From Solwaraspora sp. WMMD406 (GTDB taxonomy: Bacteria; Actinomycetota; Actinomycetes; Mycobacteriales; Micromonosporaceae): a stretch of DNA of 64,000 nucleotides. A model generated the notes under the pieces. It saw only the letters and a program-made list of their open reading frames with translations. It searched no databases and was not told the origin of the DNA. Where the stretch lies: positions 1,550,001-1,614,000 of the forward strand of contig NZ_JARUBF010000001.1 in the NCBI RefSeq assembly GCF_029626025.1, written 5' to 3'. Position numbers and translations under genes: made by a program. Of this stretch, positions 1 through 8,641 are shown piece after piece (the stretch's first letter is position 1; each line of letters begins with the position of its first letter).

Positions 1-832
1 ACGTCGCTGGCGGGGCTGCCGGTCGGCGTACGGCCACGGTCGGGTCGTCCATCCGGTGCCCCGGTGGCGTCAGCCGCATCGTCTCCAGCTCAGGCTCGCT
101 GGCAGGGGCCGGCGCGGGGCCAGATACCGGCGGTACCGGCCGAGGCGGGGATCCGGTGGCCTGGAAGGCGATCGTCGGATCACCGCCACTGGGACCGGCT
201 GGTGGGGCCGGCCACGTCGCGGTGGGCTGCGGCGCAGGCGGGCCGCCCGGGCCGCCGTGGGCGACCCCGGCCGGCGGATATCCAGGCTGGTGGTAGCCGG
301 CATGGCCCGCTGCGTAGCCGCCCTGGCCAGGGCCGGGACCGCCCCAGCCGGGCGCACCTGGGCCTGGCAGCGGCGCGGTTCTGGCCACCTCCGACGCGGC
401 CGGAGCGCCCGCGTACAGCGCCACCACCCGCGCGCCCCGCCACCGACGAGGGCTGAACACCGTCGCGAGCAGCGGTACGGCCAGCACGACGGCCAGCCCT
501 TCGGCCGGTGCGGTGAGCACGAAGTCGGTGCCGAGAAAGCGGCGCGGCACCGTGCTGTAGAAGCCCGCGAGGTCCCAGACCGACCACGCTGACACGGCCA
601 GCAGGGCTAAACCGGCCAACGCCGGCCCCACGGGGGAGAACCGGGGCACGACGAGCAGGGCGTAGAGCAACCCGGCGACGCCCAACGCGGCCAGTCCGAC
701 GAACAGACCGGCCGGGGGATCGACGTACCCGAGCGCCCGGGACTCCGCGTACTCCCGCAGCCCGATCCCGGCGAGGAACCAGATGACCGGCGTGAGGACC
801 AGGGACAGGACCAACGAGCCCACGTGCCGCAT
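1..832 (-). CDS. Membrane protein with proline-rich tail, partial at the left window edge
   Basis: A frame opens with ATG at 832 and reads to the left edge without a stop, so the C-terminus lies outside the window. An AGGAGGT ribosome-binding site sits just before the ATG. About the first 125 residues contain four hydrophobic segments (near 5-25, 42-62, 68-88 and 105-125). A long disordered tail rich in Pro, Gly, Ala and Gln follows. The N-terminus (MRHVGSLVLSLVL) resembles that of the next gene (MRHLWSFLGGLVV), so the two are probably tandem paralogues transcribed leftwards, 78 bases apart. No enzymatic motif is visible and the function is unknown. The topology is the confident part of the call. 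Confidence 0.75.
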   Translation of the reverse strand, partial: MRHVGSLVLSLVLTPVIWFLAGIGLREYAESRALGYVDPPAGLFVGLAALGVAGLLYALLVVPRFSPVGPALAGLALLAVSAWSVWDLAGFYSTVPRRFLGTDFVLTAPAEGLAVVLAVPLLATVFSPRRWRGARVVALYAGAPAASEVARTAPLPGPGAPGWGGPGPGQGGYAAGHAGYHQPGYPPAGVAHGGPGGPPAPQPTATWPAPPAGPSGGDPTIAFQATGSPPRPVPPVSGPAPAPASEPELETMRLTPPGHRMDDPTVAVRRPAAPPAT

Positions 833-910
833 CTGACCTCCTCGAAGGGTACGTGCCTGAGCACCGTACCCGTCGGAAGCAAGGTGGGCGTCGGACCAGC
901 CCGGTTGTGA

Positions 911-1684
911 TCAGCGCCGGAAAGGCCGGATCGATCGCGGATTCGGACGGGCCGGCCGCAGCCGGTCCCGACCGCTGTCGTCACCCGATCCGTCGGTGTC
1001 GGTGTCGGTGTCCGCGTCCTCGTCGGTGGCGGTGGCGGTGGCGCCGCCGGACGGCGAGGTGGAGTCGGGGGTCGTCGCCGTGAGCGTCGCGGTCGACGGG
1101 CGGCTGGACTGTGCCGGGGCCGGCCCGGACGTCGATCGGGCGGACGAACCGGTGCCGCCGGGTAGGGACCACAACGTCGGGTCGAACTCGCCGACGGGGC
1201 GGACCGGCAGCGGATCGGCGCTCGGCGTGGCCGGCGTGGTCCTGGGCTCGTCGTCGGCCCGGGGCCAGGTCCGCCAGCGTTGGCGACTCAGCGCGGCGAC
1301 GCACAGCAGCACGCCGATCGTCGCCAGGGTTCCGTTCTCCACCGGGCGCAGCAGTTCGATCGGTTCACCGAGGAGCCGCCACGGCGTGCCGATGACGTCC
1401 CGGGCCCGCAGCGGCGCGATGAACATCATCACGTAGGGGGCGGCGAGCAGGAGACCGGCGACGAGCGGACCGCCAGGGGACACCCGCAGGGTGCCGAGCA
1501 GGCCGAGTATCAGACCGGCCGTGAAGAGGTACGCGGCCGGTGCGATCAGGGTCACGGTGTGATAACCGCCATCGGCCACCCAGCCGTCGATGGTGTCGAT
1601 CGACGTCTTCTGGCCGACCGCGACCAGCAGCCAGCAGAGGGGTGCCACGACGAGGCCGCCGAGGAAGCTCCAGAGATGACGCAT
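911..1684 (-). CDS. Four-helix membrane protein with Ser/Thr/Asp-rich cytoplasmic-type tail
   Basis: The product is 257 aa. Four hydrophobic stretches lie in the first 135 or so residues. The tail of about 110 residues is rich in Pro, Thr, Ser and Asp and contains a short DADTDTDTDGSGDD run, encoded by a GT-rich simple repeat near 996-1025. The N-terminus and spacing of helices match the gene to its left, with which it forms a leftward pair. The start ATG at 1684 gives the same MRH opening as its sister, which supports this choice. I recognise no family beyond uncharacterised actinobacterial membrane protein. Confidence 0.75.
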   Translation of the reverse strand: MRHLWSFLGGLVVAPLCWLLVAVGQKTSIDTIDGWVADGGYHTVTLIAPAAYLFTAGLILGLLGTLRVSPGGPLVAGLLLAAPYVMMFIAPLRARDVIGTPWRLLGEPIELLRPVENGTLATIGVLLCVAALSRQRWRTWPRADDEPRTTPATPSADPLPVRPVGEFDPTLWSLPGGTGSSARSTSGPAPAQSSRPSTATLTATTPDSTSPSGGATATATDEDADTDTDTDGSGDDSGRDRLRPARPNPRSIRPFRR

Positions 1685-1926
1685 GGGCGAACCGTACCGT
1701 TTCGGGTGAGTGTTGCCCGGCTAAGCCGCGCTTCCGGTCGGGGTTTTCGATGTACGTCGACCGCTGTGCCCGTACCGCTACCCCTGCGGTACGCATTGTG
1801 TTCCCGGCACGCATCCGATCGACGGTCGGCCGACGACAATGGGGTACGACAAGGGAACCGGCGGTAGGCGAGGATGGATCACGGGTCGTCCGGCAGCGTG
1901 GCCGTGACCCGGAAGGAGTGGCAGGC

Positions 1927-4002
1927 GTGAGTCAGGTGTTGTGGCAGCCGCCGGTGGACGTCCGCGAACGGTCCCGGATCGGGACCTATCTGGACTGGCT
2001 GGACCGGACCCGGGGGCTGCGGTTCGTCGACTATCCGCAGGTGTGGAAGTGGTCGGTGACCGACCTGACCGGATTCTGGGGTTCCATCTGGGACTACTTC
2101 GAGGTGATCGGCCATCAGCCACCGGACCAGGTGCTGGCCGACGCGCGGATGCCGGGAGCACGCTGGTTCCCCGGTGCCCGGCTCAACTACGCCGAGCATG
2201 TGCTCCGCGCTCCGGGGCTCGACGACGACCAGCCGGTGGTGCTCGCGTACAGCCAGACCCGGCACCCGGTGACGTTGACCGTCGCTCGGCTGCGGGAACA
2301 GGTCCGCCGTACCCGGGCCGGGCTGCGCCGGCTCGGTGTCGGGCCCGGTGACCGGGTCGCCGCGTACGCGCCGAACATCCCGGAGACGTACGTCCTGATG
2401 CTGGCGACGGCCAGTCTCGGCGCGGTCTTCTCGACCTGCGCCCCCGAGTTCGGCACCCGCAGCGTCACCGATCGTTGGCAGCAGATCGCACCGACGGTGC
2501 TGGTCGCGGTCGACGGCTACCGCTACGGCGACAAGGCGGTGGACCGCCGTACCGAGGTGGCGGAGATCGCCGCCGCGTTGCCGTCGGCCCGGCACCGGAT
2601 CGTGATCCCCTATTTGGCGCCGGACGCGGCGGCGCCGGACTGGGCGACGGCGAGTTGGGCCGCGCTCGCCGCCCCGACGGACGATCCGCTGACCTTCGAC
2701 CCGGTGCCGTTCGACCACCCGCTGTACGTGCTCTATTCGTCCGGTACGACCGGCCTGCCGAAGCCGATCGTGCACGGTCACGGCGGCATCCTGCTGGAGC
2801 ACCTGAAGATGCTCGCCCTGCACCACGACCTGGGTCCGGGGGACCGGTTCTTCTGGTTCACCACCACCGGCTGGATGATGTGGAACTACCTGGCGTCCGG
2901 GCCGGCGGTCGGCGCGGCGATCGTGCTGTTCGACGGCAATCCCGCCGTCGACGCCGCCTCTGGTGGTCCGGCCCGGGCGGATCTGGGCACGCTGTGGCGG
3001 TTGGCCGCCGACAGTCAGACCACCTATTTCGGCACCTCGGCACCGTTTCTGCTGGCCTGCCGCAAGGACGGGCTGGTGCCGCGCGAGATCGCCGACCTGT
3101 CGGCGCTGCGCGGCGTCGGCTCCACCGGTGCCCCGTTGCCGCCGGAGGGTTTCGCCTGGGTCTATCGGTCGGTCGGCGACGAGGTGCACCTCAGCTCGCT
3201 GTCCGGTGGGACGGACGTGTGTACCGGGTTCGTCGGCGGCGTACCGCTGCTGCCGGTGCGGGCCGGTGAGATCGCCTGCCGGTGTCTGGGTGCCCGGGTG
3301 GAGGCCCGCGCCGCCGACGGCCGGCCGGTGGTAGGGGAGTTGGGCGAGCTGGTGATCACCGCGCCGATGCCGAGCATGCCGGTCGGTTTCTGGAATGATC
3401 CGGACGGCATCCGCTACCGGCAGGCCTACTTCGACACCTATCCGGGCGTCTGGTGCCACGGTGACTGGATCACGATTTCCGAGCACGGCGGGTGCACGAT
3501 CACCGGACGGTCCGACGCCACCCTCAACCGGGGCGGGGTACGGCTGGGCACCGCCGAGTTCTACTCGGTGGTGGAGGCGTTGCCGGAGGTGGCCGACTCG
3601 TTGGTGATCCATCTGGAGGATTCGGAGGGCGGGGCGGGAGAGTTGCTGCTGTTCGTGGCGATGGCCGACGGTGCCGAACTCGACGACCCGCTGCGCGCCC
3701 GGATCGCCGGCGCGTTGCGGACGGCGTTGTCTCCTCGACATCTGCCCGACGGCATCCATCAGGTGCCCGGCGTTCCGCGTACCTTGTCGGGCAAGAAGCT
3801 GGAGGTGCCGGTCAAGCGGATCGTGAGTGGGGTGCCAGTGGAGCGGGCGGCGGCCGCCGGAGCGCTCGCGGACCCGGCGGCGCTCGATCCGTTCGTCCGG
3901 TTCGCCGCCGCCCGGGCGAACGCCGTCCCGGAGTCGGCGTCGGGCCCGGCTCCGGCTTCCCCGGCGGCGGACCCCGCTTCCCCGGCGGCGGGTCGACGAT
4001 AG
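1927..4002 (+). CDS. Acetoacetate-CoA ligase (acetoacetyl-CoA synthetase)
   Basis: The product is a cytoplasmic ANL-superfamily enzyme that makes acetoacetyl-CoA from acetoacetate, ATP and CoA. The protein is 691 aa from GTG 1927, which has AGGAG ten or so bases upstream; in-frame starts further upstream lack a site and would add a non-homologous basic stretch. The phosphate-binding loop YSSGTTGLPKPIVHGHGG lies near residue 272, followed by FWFTTTGWMMWN, which is typical of the acetoacetyl-CoA subfamily. The conserved C-terminal lysine region is SGKKLEVPVK. The last 50 or so residues form an Ala/Pro-rich extension beyond the usual family length of about 650. The gene is divergent from the membrane-protein pair on its left. 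Confidence 0.92.
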   Translation: MSQVLWQPPVDVRERSRIGTYLDWLDRTRGLRFVDYPQVWKWSVTDLTGFWGSIWDYFEVIGHQPPDQVLADARMPGARWFPGARLNYAEHVLRAPGLDDDQPVVLAYSQTRHPVTLTVARLREQVRRTRAGLRRLGVGPGDRVAAYAPNIPETYVLMLATASLGAVFSTCAPEFGTRSVTDRWQQIAPTVLVAVDGYRYGDKAVDRRTEVAEIAAALPSARHRIVIPYLAPDAAAPDWATASWAALAAPTDDPLTFDPVPFDHPLYVLYSSGTTGLPKPIVHGHGGILLEHLKMLALHHDLGPGDRFFWFTTTGWMMWNYLASGPAVGAAIVLFDGNPAVDAASGGPARADLGTLWRLAADSQTTYFGTSAPFLLACRKDGLVPREIADLSALRGVGSTGAPLPPEGFAWVYRSVGDEVHLSSLSGGTDVCTGFVGGVPLLPVRAGEIACRCLGARVEARAADGRPVVGELGELVITAPMPSMPVGFWNDPDGIRYRQAYFDTYPGVWCHGDWITISEHGGCTITGRSDATLNRGGVRLGTAEFYSVVEALPEVADSLVIHLEDSEGGAGELLLFVAMADGAELDDPLRARIAGALRTALSPRHLPDGIHQVPGVPRTLSGKKLEVPVKRIVSGVPVERAAAAGALADPAALDPFVRFAAARANAVPESASGPAPASPAADPASPAAGRR

Positions 4003-4051
4003 TGATCCGGGTGGGTGGCAACGCTGCGTCAAGCCAGCGCGTCTCAACGTC

Positions 4052-4408
4052 GTGGGTGCCTACTTCCGCTTGAAGATCACCGACACTCTCGGCGTCTGGG
4101 TCGAAGGCGCGCACGCCTTCGACCCGCAGGCCAAGGTCACCCGGATCTTCTGGTATCGCCTGCCGGCGGAATGGATCGTCGACGGAGCGTTGCCTCGGGA
4201 ACGCCGCGAGACGCTGGTCGACCAGCTGTACGGGCCGGGTTGGCGGGAGGGCAACCCGGACGGGTCGCGATACATCATCCTCGCCCTGCAGGAACAGGTG
4301 CTCACCGACGAGGAGGCCGACGGCAAGCCGTGGCTCAGCGACCGGGCCGGCTTCTACGTGTGCGACACCGAGGGCGACCTGCGCGAGGTGGTGCCCAGTG
4401 AGCTGTGA
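4052..4408 (+). CDS. Conserved hypothetical protein of about 118 aa
   Basis: The frame is open back into the preceding ligase gene. Protein-like sequence starts around GTG 4052 (VGAYFRLKITDTLGVWVEG), so that start is preferred although no good ribosome-binding site is seen. It lies 49 bases after the ligase stop on the same strand and could be cotranscribed. The composition is a normal soluble protein with no transmembrane segment; a WYRLPAEWIVDGALPRE block and acidic C-terminus are visible. No family is recognised. The start codon is uncertain. Confidence 0.65.
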   Translation: MGAYFRLKITDTLGVWVEGAHAFDPQAKVTRIFWYRLPAEWIVDGALPRERRETLVDQLYGPGWREGNPDGSRYIILALQEQVLTDEEADGKPWLSDRAGFYVCDTEGDLREVVPSEL

Positions 4409-4446
4409 CCGCTGCGGAGCGGGCTCGGTCGAAGGCGTCCGTCGGC

Positions 4447-5232
4447 TCAGATCAGGGACCGGGCGACTCGTTCCCGCTCGGCACGGCCGGCGACCTGCCG
4501 CTGGTCCAGATGCCGGCAGAGGACCACGCTGGCTTCGGCGACCAGGGGCGCCAGGAGCCAGTCCACCGGATCCGGGTAGCGATCCGTGTCGATCAGAATT
4601 CGGCTGCCGGGTAAGATCTCCAGCTCCGTGGCCCGCTGGCGAGCGCGGGTCGCCAGCTGCGCGTCGTGCGGATCTATCGCCGGGTACGGGGTGAAATGGT
4701 CGCCCTGTCCCCGTACCTCGACGACATAGTCGGCCCACCCGACGGGCAACTGCCGGATCGGGGCGGCCATCGGAGCGAGGCTGAGCAGGTAGCGCTCGCC
4801 GGCCGACCGGTGTCCGATCGCCGCCAGGTCGTCCGCCAGGTGGTCGACATGCGCGAAGACGACCTCGGCCGGCGTAGCGGTGATGGTCGTAGTCGCGGTG
4901 CCTGACCCGCCGCTGCTAGTTGCCCCGGTGCTGGTTCCGGCGGCTGCCCCGGCGGCCAGTCCGGCCGCCCGTACGGTCAGCCCGGCCGACCAGCATCCGA
5001 GCAGTACGGCTGCGGTCTGCCAGTGCGCTGGCAGCCAGACCTCGGCGACGTCGCCCCGACCGGCGCCGGCCGCGTCGACCACCAGGTTCGCGGTTTTGGC
5101 CACCCAGTTGGCGAGCGTGGTGCCGGAGAGTTCCGTACGGTCGCCGGTGGCGTCGTCGTACCAGGTGATCAGGGGGCGGGTGGGGTCGGCCGCGACGGAG
5201 ACGGCGAGCAGGCCGGCGATGTTGTTGGTCAT
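4447..5232 (-). CDS. TIGR03089-family protein (AMP-binding-like)
   Basis: The protein is 261 aa and begins MTNNIAGLLAVSVAADPTRP. It matches the actinobacterial TIGR03089 group, which resembles only the N-terminal part of acyl-adenylating enzymes (LITWYDDATGDRTELSG, then WVAKTANLVVD and the DVAEVWLPAHWQTA block). The family lacks the C-terminal catalytic subdomain and its biochemical role is unknown. A low-complexity Gly/Ser/Thr insertion lies near residues 95-110. Genes of this group usually sit near glycosyltransferases of cell-envelope synthesis, as here, where a GT4 gene starts divergently 288 bases away. No catalytic P-loop is visible. Confidence 0.8.
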   Translation of the reverse strand: MTNNIAGLLAVSVAADPTRPLITWYDDATGDRTELSGTTLANWVAKTANLVVDAAGAGRGDVAEVWLPAHWQTAAVLLGCWSAGLTVRAAGLAAGAAAGTSTGATSSGGSGTATTTITATPAEVVFAHVDHLADDLAAIGHRSAGERYLLSLAPMAAPIRQLPVGWADYVVEVRGQGDHFTPYPAIDPHDAQLATRARQRATELEILPGSRILIDTDRYPDPVDWLLAPLVAEASVVLCRHLDQRQVAGRAERERVARSLI

Positions 5233-5520
5233 CGCCGACGAGCCTAACGCCGGCTGCGGCAGGCCGGTCGGCGACGCCGCGAAGGTGGGTGACGGAGGGT
5301 GGTTGATTGACCGCTTTCGGGGAGTTGTCAGCCCTCCCTGTCGTCACGGAAAGTACAGGCAGTCACCGTACCGTCTCGGGTAGCTGGCCGGCGGGTGACT
5401 GCTCGGGGAACGTGGCGTCTTGTCCGCGTCGCGGCGGCGGGACCCGGGCACCGGCGGCGTAGGCTTGGCGTACGTGTCGTTCCCCACAATCCTCCATCAC
5501 CCCTCCAGAGGAGTTGCCCA

Positions 5521-6684
5521 GTGACCGCCGGTCGACCGCCCCGCGTACTCTTCGACGCCACGAGCGTGCCCGCCGACCGGGGTGGCGTTGGTCGATACGT
5601 TGACGGCCTGCTCGGTGCCCTTGGCAAGCTCATCGGCAACAGTGTCGAGTTGTCAGTCGTCGCGCTGCGTACTGATGCCGAGCGTTACACCCGGATGCTG
5701 CCCGCCGCCGACGTGGTCGCCGCCCCCGCCGCGGTGGCGCACCGGCCGGCCCGCCTGGCGTGGGAGCAGACCGGGCTTCCGCTGCTCGCTCAGCAGGTCG
5801 CCGCCGACGTGCTGCATTCGCCGTTCTACACCTGCCCGATGCGGGCGGGATGTCCGGTAACGGTAACGGTGCACGATGCGACCTTCTTCACTGAGCCAGA
5901 GCATTACGACAAGTCGCGCCGTACGTTCTTCCGCAGCGCCATCAAGACCTCGCTGCGTCGGGCCAGCCGGGTGATCGTCCCGAGCAAGGCCAGCCGAGAC
6001 GAGCTGATCCGCCTGCTCAACGCCGACCCGGCCCGCATCGACGTGGCTTACCACGGCGTCGACCAGGGTGCCTTCCACGTGCCCAGCGACGAGGAGAAAG
6101 CCCGGGTCCGGGCTCGACTCGGGCTGGTCGGGACCGGATACGTCGCCTTCCTCGGGGCCAAGGAACCGCGTAAGAATGTGCCGAACCTGATCCGTGGCTG
6201 GGTCAAGGCGGTGCGGGACCGTCCCGAGCCGCCCGCCCTGGTCGTCGCCGGCGGCCAGGGTCACGACGACGACATCGACCGGGCGGTGGCGGATGTCCCG
6301 GCCCACCTGAGGCTGCTGCGTCCGGGTTATCTGCGCTACGCCGACCTGCCCGGTTTTCTCGGTGGCGCGCTGGTGGCCGCCTACCCGTCCTACGGCGAGG
6401 GGTTCGGCCTGCCGATCCTGGAGGCGATGGCCTGCGGTGCTCCGGTGCTGACCACCCCCCGGCTGTCCCTGCCCGAAGTCGGCGGTGACGCGGTCGCCTA
6501 CACCAGCGAGGTGCCGGACCAGATCGCCACCGACCTGGCCGCGCTGCTCGACGACGAATCGCGTCGGCTCGCGTTGACCAAGGCGGGCGTCGACCGGGCA
6601 AAGGACTTCACCTGGGCGTCCAGTGCCGAGGTGCACGTCGCCTCGTGGAGCCGGGCGGCCGCGCTGGCCAAGGCGGTGGGATGA
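5521..6684 (+). CDS. GT4-family glycosyltransferase (probable mannosyltransferase)
   Basis: A 388-aa GT-B fold enzyme that probably transfers mannose or a related nucleotide sugar in cell-envelope glycan synthesis. The N-terminal acceptor half begins VLFDATSVPADRGGVGRYV; the donor half carries YPSYGEGFGLPILEAMACG, the E-x7-E motif of family 4. GTG 5521 is preceded by GAGGAG and is preferred over upstream in-frame starts without a site. It lies 72 bases before the manC gene, which makes GDP-mannose, so mannose is the natural donor guess. The position corresponds to wbbL1 in mycobacteria, but the fold is GT4 rather than GT2. Confidence 0.85.
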   Translation: MTAGRPPRVLFDATSVPADRGGVGRYVDGLLGALGKLIGNSVELSVVALRTDAERYTRMLPAADVVAAPAAVAHRPARLAWEQTGLPLLAQQVAADVLHSPFYTCPMRAGCPVTVTVHDATFFTEPEHYDKSRRTFFRSAIKTSLRRASRVIVPSKASRDELIRLLNADPARIDVAYHGVDQGAFHVPSDEEKARVRARLGLVGTGYVAFLGAKEPRKNVPNLIRGWVKAVRDRPEPPALVVAGGQGHDDDIDRAVADVPAHLRLLRPGYLRYADLPGFLGGALVAAYPSYGEGFGLPILEAMACGAPVLTTPRLSLPEVGGDAVAYTSEVPDQIATDLAALLDDESRRLALTKAGVDRAKDFTWASSAEVHVASWSRAAALAKAVG

Positions 6685-6756
6685 GCCCGGCAACGCATCG
6701 GGGTGGGTATCCCCCGTCTCGTCGGACCGCGTGCGCGGGCCGGGCATGATGTGCTG

Positions 6757-7857
6757 ATGCTCTTCGCCGTCATCCCGGCAGGTGGCAGCGGCACCCGCCT
6801 CTGGCCGCTGTCCCGCGCCGGTAACCCTAAATTTCTGCACCCCCTCACCGGCACCGCCGCCTCGTTGCTGCAGGCGACGGTGGCCCGGCTCGCCCCCCTG
6901 ACCGATCCCGAACGGATCCTGGTGGTGACCGGGGCCGCGCACGCCGCCGCGGTCGCCCGGCAACTGGCCTCGGTGCCCGAGGAGAACGTGCTCGTCGAGC
7001 CGTCGCCCCGGGACTCCTGCGCGGCGATCGCCCTCGCCGCCGCCGTCATCGCCCGGCGCGAACCGGACGCGGTGATGGGATCCTTCGCCGCCGACCATCT
7101 GATCGCCGACACCGACCGGTACGCCGACACGATCCGCGAGGCGGTCGCCGGGGCACAGGCCGGGCTGCTGATGACGGTCGGGATCACCCCGACCCGACCG
7201 GAGACCGGGTACGGGTATCTGGCCTGCGGCGAGGCGATCGGACCCGGTCCGGTCCGCCGGGTCGAACAATTCACCGAGAAGCCGGGCCTCGAACTCGCCG
7301 AGAGCTACCTCCGCTCCGGGCGGCACCTCTGGAACGCCAGCATGTTCGTCTGGCGGGTCGACGTGTTCCTCAGCGAACTCGCCCGGCAACAGCCCGAACT
7401 GCACTCCGGGCTGACCCGGATCGCAGCCAGCTGGGACACCCCGGAGCGGGACGAGATCCTCGGCGACGTCTGGCCGACGCTGCCTCGGATCTCGGTCGAC
7501 TACGCGGTGATGGAAGGCGCGGCGGCGGCCGGGCGGGTCGGCACCGTACCGGGCGACTTCGGCTGGAACGACGTGGGTGACTTCCACACCCTCGGTGACG
7601 TGCTGGTGGCCGACGCCGACCGTAACGTCGTCCTCGGTGCTCCCGCCGCCGAGGAAAAGCCAGGTGTGCTGCTGCACGACAGCAGCGGGCTGGTGGTGGT
7701 GCCGCAGTCGGGCCGGCTGGTCGCCGCGCTCGGCGTCCACGACCTGATCGTCGTCGACACCCCGGACGCGGTGCTCGTCTGCCCGCGTGACCGGGCACAG
7801 GACGTCAAGCGCCTGGTCGACGAGCTGAAGGAACGCGGAGCCGACGGCTACGTGTGA
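6757..7857 (+). CDS. manC: Mannose-1-phosphate guanylyltransferase
   Basis: The enzyme forms GDP-mannose from mannose-1-phosphate and GTP. The nucleotidyltransferase signature GGSGTRLWPLSRAGNPKF lies near the N-terminus, where NPKF replaces the more usual PKQ; GYGYL and VEQFTEKPG follow. The protein is 366 aa, the size of the short bacterial enzyme without an isomerase domain. ATG 6757 is chosen; GTG 6751, two codons upstream, is possible. The final 12 codons (DELKERGADGYV) are part of a 47-bp sequence that recurs at 23178, the basis for the proposed island. Together with manB at 61.4 kb this gene supplies GDP-mannose. Confidence 0.93.
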   Translation: MLFAVIPAGGSGTRLWPLSRAGNPKFLHPLTGTAASLLQATVARLAPLTDPERILVVTGAAHAAAVARQLASVPEENVLVEPSPRDSCAAIALAAAVIARREPDAVMGSFAADHLIADTDRYADTIREAVAGAQAGLLMTVGITPTRPETGYGYLACGEAIGPGPVRRVEQFTEKPGLELAESYLRSGRHLWNASMFVWRVDVFLSELARQQPELHSGLTRIAASWDTPERDEILGDVWPTLPRISVDYAVMEGAAAAGRVGTVPGDFGWNDVGDFHTLGDVLVADADRNVVLGAPAAEEKPGVLLHDSSGLVVVPQSGRLVAALGVHDLIVVDTPDAVLVCPRDRAQDVKRLVDELKERGADGYV

Positions 7858-7865
7858 GGTCCGCG
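7819..7865. repeat. Left 47-bp direct repeat (putative attL, overlaps manC 3' end)
   Basis: These 47 bases are identical to 23178-23224. They cover the last 12 codons and stop of manC plus eight bases. Homology continues about 15 more bases with four mismatches, including the convergent fbiB stop codon, and vanishes abruptly on the upstream side. This is the left boundary of the proposed island. Confidence 0.75.
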
Positions 7866-7927
7866 TTCAGCCCGGCGGCGGGCCGGCCGCTGGTCCGGCG
7901 GCGGTCAGTGCCCAGCGGCCGGTCCGT

Positions 7928-8107
7928 TCATTCGGGCCCGCCGGTGTCGTGGCGCAGGATGACGACGGCGATGAGGACGAGGAGTCCGGCGGTGACTAGC
8001 CGCCGGGCACGGTATTTGGCGTATGCCCAGGTCACGCTGTTTCCAGCGTGGAGTATGGCGATGGCGAGCAAGATGATGCCGACTGCGGCGGTGGCAGAGG
8101 TGGTCAT
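7928..8107 (-). CDS. Small two-helix membrane protein (59 aa)
   Basis: A short frame from ATG 8107 encodes MTTSATAAVGIILLAIAILH and continues to a TGA at 7928-7930. Two hydrophobic helices (about 6-22 and 36-52) flank a basic AKYRARR loop. It follows the 8172-8438 gene on the same strand by 64 bases and is likely the last gene of that small leftward unit. No family is recognised. The clear topology and normal codon pattern favour a real gene. Confidence 0.6.
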   Translation of the reverse strand: MTTSATAAVGIILLAIAILHAGNSVTWAYAKYRARRLVTAGLLVLIAVVILRHDTGGPE

Positions 8108-8171
8108 GGGCGGGCTTCCGATGTGGCTGCTGGGGGGTGGTCCGGGTCCGGGGTATGCGGCTGCGATGGGC

Positions 8172-8438
8172 CTACTGCTGTGGTTGGTCGGGCGCGCCGA
8201 GGAGTCCGAGGACGATGAGGGTGTCGCGGGTGGGTGTGGAGCGGTTGACGGCGTCGGCCCATCGACGGTGGGCGCAGGGGTGTGGGACGAGTCGTCCCTC
8301 GAATTGGCACTGCGCGCACATGTTGGTGTCGTCGGGGGTGTGGACCGCGAGGATGGCGTCGGCGGCGGGGGTGAGGTTCGCGGATGGGTGCATTCGGGGC
8401 ACCTCAGTCGGGTGTGGTGGGGTGGGTGTGGTGGTCAC
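8172..8438 (-). CDS. Small Cys/His-containing protein (88 aa)
   Basis: The GTG at 8438 has GGAG five bases upstream and gives an 88-aa protein; an internal ATG (MHPSANL) is an alternative start. The centre reads NMCAQCQFEGRLVPHPCAHR, with C-x2-C followed by H-x-C-x-H, a possible small zinc-binding knuckle. Similar short CxxC proteins are common next to helix-turn-helix genes in Streptomyces and Micromonospora and have no assigned role. It is the first gene of a two-gene leftward unit with the small membrane protein at 7928-8107. Confidence 0.6.
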   Translation of the reverse strand: MTTTPTPPHPTEVPRMHPSANLTPAADAILAVHTPDDTNMCAQCQFEGRLVPHPCAHRRWADAVNRSTPTRDTLIVLGLLGAPDQPQQ

Positions 8439-8641
8439 GCTGCTCCGTCCTGGCTGGTGGGGTTCGGTTCGTGTCGGTTGTCGTGTGGGGTGGCCGCTGC
8501 GATGGGGCGGGGGCGGTGGCCGTATCACCGGGTTTCACGTGTGTGGCTCGTCGGCGTCGTGTGGGGATGGTGTATCGGACGGTCGGGGCGGGTCGAGCGG
8601 TCGTGGATCGGCAGGCGACGGGTGCGTGGGACAACCGGTCG

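Noticed and set aside
1879-4047. A 722-codon minus-strand frame over the acetoacetyl-CoA synthetase gene.
   Set aside because: Same reason: the plus-strand gene has all family motifs and the antisense peptide has none. Similar shadows cover manC, dnaE, the DUF4331 gene and others.
7819-7865. The 47-bp repeat as a tRNA-derived attachment site.
   Set aside because: The block is the manC coding end and cannot be folded into a tRNA; no tRNA gene is seen nearby.
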